DNA of 7,326 bases from the NCBI GenBank assembly GCA_023245695.1, contig JAHFJT010000046.1:1-7326 (forward strand), given 5' to 3'. Position numbers and translations under genes: made by a program. The DNA comes from Candidatus Peregrinibacteria bacterium. GTDB lineage: Bacteria; Patescibacteriota; Gracilibacteria; UBA1369; UBA12463. The notes under the pieces are model-generated. The model ran no database searches. It was given only the letters and a program-made list of their open reading frames with translations, and was not told the DNA's origin. Positions 5,039-7,326 of the stretch are shown here, piece by piece (the first letter of the stretch is position 1; each line of letters begins with the position of its first letter).

Positions 5039-7105
5039 ATGACCTCAAAAGAGCCAACATCTCAGGAAGCAAAGATACGGATCGAAAAACTCCGGGAAAA
5101 GATCAAGGATCTCAACTACAAATACTTCGTACTCGATGAGTCAGAGGTGGATGAAGCAGTTCGTGACTCATTGAAGAAAGAGCTGAGGCAGCTCGAGTCC
5201 GACTACCCAGAATGGGTTACGCCAGACTCACCAACCCAACGCGTCGGAAGCGCTCTCTCTGGCCGTTTTGCGAAGGTGCAGCACGTCTCGAAAAAGTGGA
5301 GCCTTCAGGATGTTTTTAATGAAGAAGAACTCCGGGACTGGATCGAGCGTATCGAAAAATATCTTCCCGATCAGTCACTGTTTGATGATGGGAAAATCTC
5401 CTACATTGGCGAGCTGAAGATCGATGGCCTCAATCTCACACTTCATTATAAAAATGGCTCCCTGGAACGCGCCATTACCCGCGGAGATGGCGTCATGGGT
5501 GAGGACGTCACGCACACGGCCAGAACGATAGAGAGTATTCCGCTTATGCTCACAGAGCCAGTCGATCTCGAGGTTTCTGGTGAGGTATTTATGACGAAAA
5601 CGGCCTTCGAAAAGCTCAATAAAGAAATGCTGGAAAACGAAGAAGAGCCTTTCGCCAACGTCCGAAATGCCGCAGCAGGAAGTGTTCGTCAGCTCGATCC
5701 CCAGGTCGCCGCGAGTCGAAATCTCGAGGCCTACATGTACGAACTTGGAGCCAATACGCTCGCTCAACAGCCAGAGTCCCAATCGGAGACACTTAAGACC
5801 TTTCAGCGGCTCGGCCTTCGCATCAATACCACCTACAAAATCCTCCACACCGCCGAAGAAATCCTCGCCTACCGGAAAGGTTTCGAAGAAAAACGCGACA
5901 AGCTCAACTACGAAATCGACGGCATCGTGGTCAAGGTCGACGACAAGACGCTCTGGCCTCGCCTCGGTTTCACCGCGAAGGCTCCCCGCTACGCGGTCGC
6001 CTTCAAATTTCCCGCCCTCCAGTCTACCTCTCAAATCCTCGACATCCAGGTCCAGGTCGGTCGTACCGGCACGCTCACGCCTGTCGCACACCTCAAGCCT
6101 ACGGAGGTTGCCGGCGTCACCGTCACTCGCGCCACACTCCACAACGAAGACGAGATTGCTCGCAAGGACATCCGAATCGGCGACACGGTTATTATTCAGC
6201 GAGCCGGCGACGTGATTCCAGAAGTCGTCGAGGTGCTCAAAGACCTCCGAACCGGCCACGAAAAACTTTTCCACTTTCCGAAAGTCTGTCCGATCTGCGG
6301 CTCATCCGTCGAACGAAAAGAAGGAGAGGTGGCCTACCGCTGCACCAATCTCGAGTGCTTCGCTCAAAAATCAGAACGCCTCTTCCACTTCGTCTCACGT
6401 GACGCGATGAACATCGACGGCCTTGGCCCGAAGGTGATTATCCAGCTCCTCGAAAACGAGATGATTAACGATCCATCAGACTTCTATGGTCTCACCCAAG
6501 AAGACCTCATGGCACTACCCCTTTTCAAAGAAAAGAAAACCGAAAATATTCTCCGCTCAATCGAAAAGAGCAAACGCACGACCCTGGACAGATTCATCTA
6601 TGCGCTCGGTATTCGGTATCTCGGCGAACAGGGAAGCGCCGAACTTGCAGACTACATCCTCGGAAAAAAAGGTCACCCAAAGCACTACTCACTCGAACAG
6701 CTCCTCGCCTTCATCAAAAAACTCACCATCGAGGAACTCAACAATCTCGAAGGTATTGGCGAAAAAGTCGCCACTTCACTCTATGATTACTTCCAGAACA
6801 AAAAGTACCTCGAGCTCATCCAGAAGCTCTCCGATCGAGGCATCGAGATAGAAATCGCCACCCCAAAAAAGCAAACCGCTATTCTCGGGAAATCCTTCGT
6901 CCTCACCGGAACCCTCGCCACCATGTCCCGCAATGAAGCCAAAGACCGCATCAAATCCCTCGGCGGCAAAGTCCTCTCATCCGTCTCCCACGACACCAAC
7001 TTCCTCGTCGTCGGCGAAGACCCCGGCTCCAAAGTCAAAAAAGCCACCACCCTCGGTGTAAAACTCCTCGAGGAGAAAGAGTTCCTTGCCATGCTCGAAG
7101 CCTAA
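5039..7105 (+). CDS. ligA: NAD+-dependent DNA ligase LigA
   Basis: The product has 688 residues (E. coli LigA has 671) and seals nicks in replication and repair using NAD+. Domain Ia covers about 10-75. The adenylation domain has the AMP-accepting Lys127 in KIDG, RGDG (148-151), GEVF (181-184), the NVRNAAAGS segment, EIDGIVVKV with D294 and K299, and K323 in AFKFP. The OB fold (about 330-405) includes VQVGRTGTLTPVA. Zinc ligands are C417, C420, C435 and C440. Helix-hairpin-helix repeats cover about 450-590 (DGLGPKVI, GIGEKVA), and a BRCT domain covers 612-688. Domain Ia is unusual: by alignment with E. coli, His23 is Phe30, Asp32 is Glu39 and Tyr35 is Arg42, while Tyr22 and Asp36 are kept as Tyr29 and Asp43. 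The ATG is the first after an in-frame TAA (5027-5029); there is no Shine-Dalgarno. Codons in the second half end in C more often than those in the first half. Confidence 0.97.
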   Translation: MTSKEPTSQEAKIRIEKLREKIKDLNYKYFVLDESEVDEAVRDSLKKELRQLESDYPEWVTPDSPTQRVGSALSGRFAKVQHVSKKWSLQDVFNEEELRDWIERIEKYLPDQSLFDDGKISYIGELKIDGLNLTLHYKNGSLERAITRGDGVMGEDVTHTARTIESIPLMLTEPVDLEVSGEVFMTKTAFEKLNKEMLENEEEPFANVRNAAAGSVRQLDPQVAASRNLEAYMYELGANTLAQQPESQSETLKTFQRLGLRINTTYKILHTAEEILAYRKGFEEKRDKLNYEIDGIVVKVDDKTLWPRLGFTAKAPRYAVAFKFPALQSTSQILDIQVQVGRTGTLTPVAHLKPTEVAGVTVTRATLHNEDEIARKDIRIGDTVIIQRAGDVIPEVVEVLKDLRTGHEKLFHFPKVCPICGSSVERKEGEVAYRCTNLECFAQKSERLFHFVSRDAMNIDGLGPKVIIQLLENEMINDPSDFYGLTQEDLMALPLFKEKKTENILRSIEKSKRTTLDRFIYALGIRYLGEQGSAELADYILGKKGHPKHYSLEQLLAFIKKLTIEELNNLEGIGEKVATSLYDYFQNKKYLELIQKLSDRGIEIEIATPKKQTAILGKSFVLTGTLATMSRNEAKDRIKSLGGKVLSSVSHDTNFLVVGEDPGSKVKKATTLGVKLLEEKEFLAMLEA

Positions 7106-7139
7106 GCCGAAACCCACTCCCACCGTTAGGCACAGCTTC
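7097..7139 (+). terminator. Inverted repeat at the ligA stop, possible weak terminator or RNA stabiliser
   Basis: GCCTAA (7100-7105, including the stop codon) pairs with TTAGGC (7126-7131). The outer GAA (7097-7099) can pair with TTC (7137-7139) across a bulge. The loop is 20 bases of C-rich sequence. No U-tract follows on the plus strand, so it is not a standard intrinsic terminator. Confidence 0.3.
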
Positions 7140-7145
7140 AAAGAG

Positions 7146-7174
7146 TAGACAAAAAATAGAAAAAGTGCTATAAT
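7146..7174 (+). promoter_or_regulatory. Strong sigma70-type promoter with extended -10
   Basis: TAGACA (7146-7151, 5 of 6 to the -35 consensus) is followed by a 17-base spacer and a perfect TATAAT (7169-7174) preceded by TG (7166-7167), an extended -10. The predicted start is near 7181, about 26 bases before the GTG at 7207. It is the best promoter match in the window. Confidence 0.75.
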
Positions 7175-7206
7175 TCAAAAGAAGTTTATACTTTTTTTGA
7201 ATACCG

Positions 7207-7326
7207 GTGCTCGAAAAAGATATCGTAAAAACCATTGATGAGAGAGGCCGTGAGCAGGGAGTGAATTCCCAGCCAATTGTACGTGATTACATTATGGGCA
7301 TTGCAGCTGCGGCAAGTAATGAGGTG
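7207..7326 (+). CDS. Start of an unrecognised protein, 3' end outside the window
   Basis: A frame opens with GTG at 7207 and runs 40 codons to the window edge. An in-frame TGA at 7198-7200 rules out a start further upstream, and the next ATG in frame is at 7294 (codon 30). The visible peptide begins MLEKDIVKTIDERGRE and continues with a helical, Ala-rich stretch (GIAAAASNEV). I do not recognise the family, and there is too little sequence to assign a function. The strong promoter just upstream supports a real gene. No Shine-Dalgarno is seen before the GTG. Confidence 0.6.
   Translation, partial: MLEKDIVKTIDERGREQGVNSQPIVRDYIMGIAAAASNEV

Noticed and set aside
5667..6215. A 182-codon plus-strand frame overlapping ligA
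   Set aside because: Its Ser/Pro/Arg/Thr-rich product is typical of an out-of-frame reading of C-rich codons, and the ligA frame here is certain.
5375..6274. A 299-codon open frame on the minus strand inside ligA
   Set aside because: It lies wholly antisense to conserved LigA adenylation, OB-fold and zinc-finger sequence. Its composition (runs of Val, Asp, Glu, Phe, Leu) is the expected mirror of C-ending codons, and it has no recognisable domain.
7198..7200. TGA read as glycine (genetic code 25), which would extend the last gene upstream
   Set aside because: The complete genes contain no in-frame TGA and use ordinary GGN glycine codons, so code 25 has no support. The strong promoter also fits a start at 7207.

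Overview
The window looks like ordinary bacterial chromosome, probably from a Candidate Phyla Radiation (Patescibacteria-like) lineage. That placement is an inference. It rests on the sortase signature (TGHSS...; TC-P-x-GT-x3-R), an atypical NAD+-binding domain Ia in LigA, small single-copy genes with little operon structure, and starts without Shine-Dalgarno sequences. All complete genes end in TAA and contain no in-frame TGA, so the TGA=Gly code of Gracilibacteria/SR1 is not supported. There are no RNA genes, insertion sequences, CRISPR arrays or phage genes.

Layout: (1) 1-806 (+) is the 3' three quarters of ychF, a ribosome-associated ATPase. (2) 803-3223 (-) is a long RelA/SpoT-type (p)ppGpp synthetase/hydrolase, convergent with ychF and overlapping it by four bases. 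It has intact hydrolase and synthetase motifs and lacks the usual Cys-rich zinc-finger domain. After the ACT domain it carries an extra C-terminal block of four predicted membrane helices. (3) 3224-3387 is a divergent regulatory region with a good sigma70-type promoter for the next gene. (4) 3388-4245 (+) is a membrane-anchored cysteine sortase. (5) 4265-4885 (-) is a 206-residue protein with a disordered Ser/Thr/Pro-rich N-terminus and an acidic coiled-coil C-terminus. A possible 22-codon ORF lies just upstream in the same frame (4895-4963). (6) 4964-5038 holds two divergent promoters whose -10 boxes overlap. (7) 5039-7105 (+) is ligA, the NAD+-dependent DNA ligase. (8) 7106-7206 holds an inverted repeat and a strong extended -10 promoter, followed by the start of an unrecognised gene (7207 to the window edge).

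The complete genes alternate in strand, so each probably has its own promoter. ychF (translation), rsh (stringent response) and ligA (replication/repair) are housekeeping genes; the sortase acts at the cell surface. The most unusual item is the RSH enzyme, which seems to have replaced a ribosome-sensing domain with a membrane anchor. Next are the altered NMN-binding residues of LigA and the compact divergent promoter with its possible micro-ORF.
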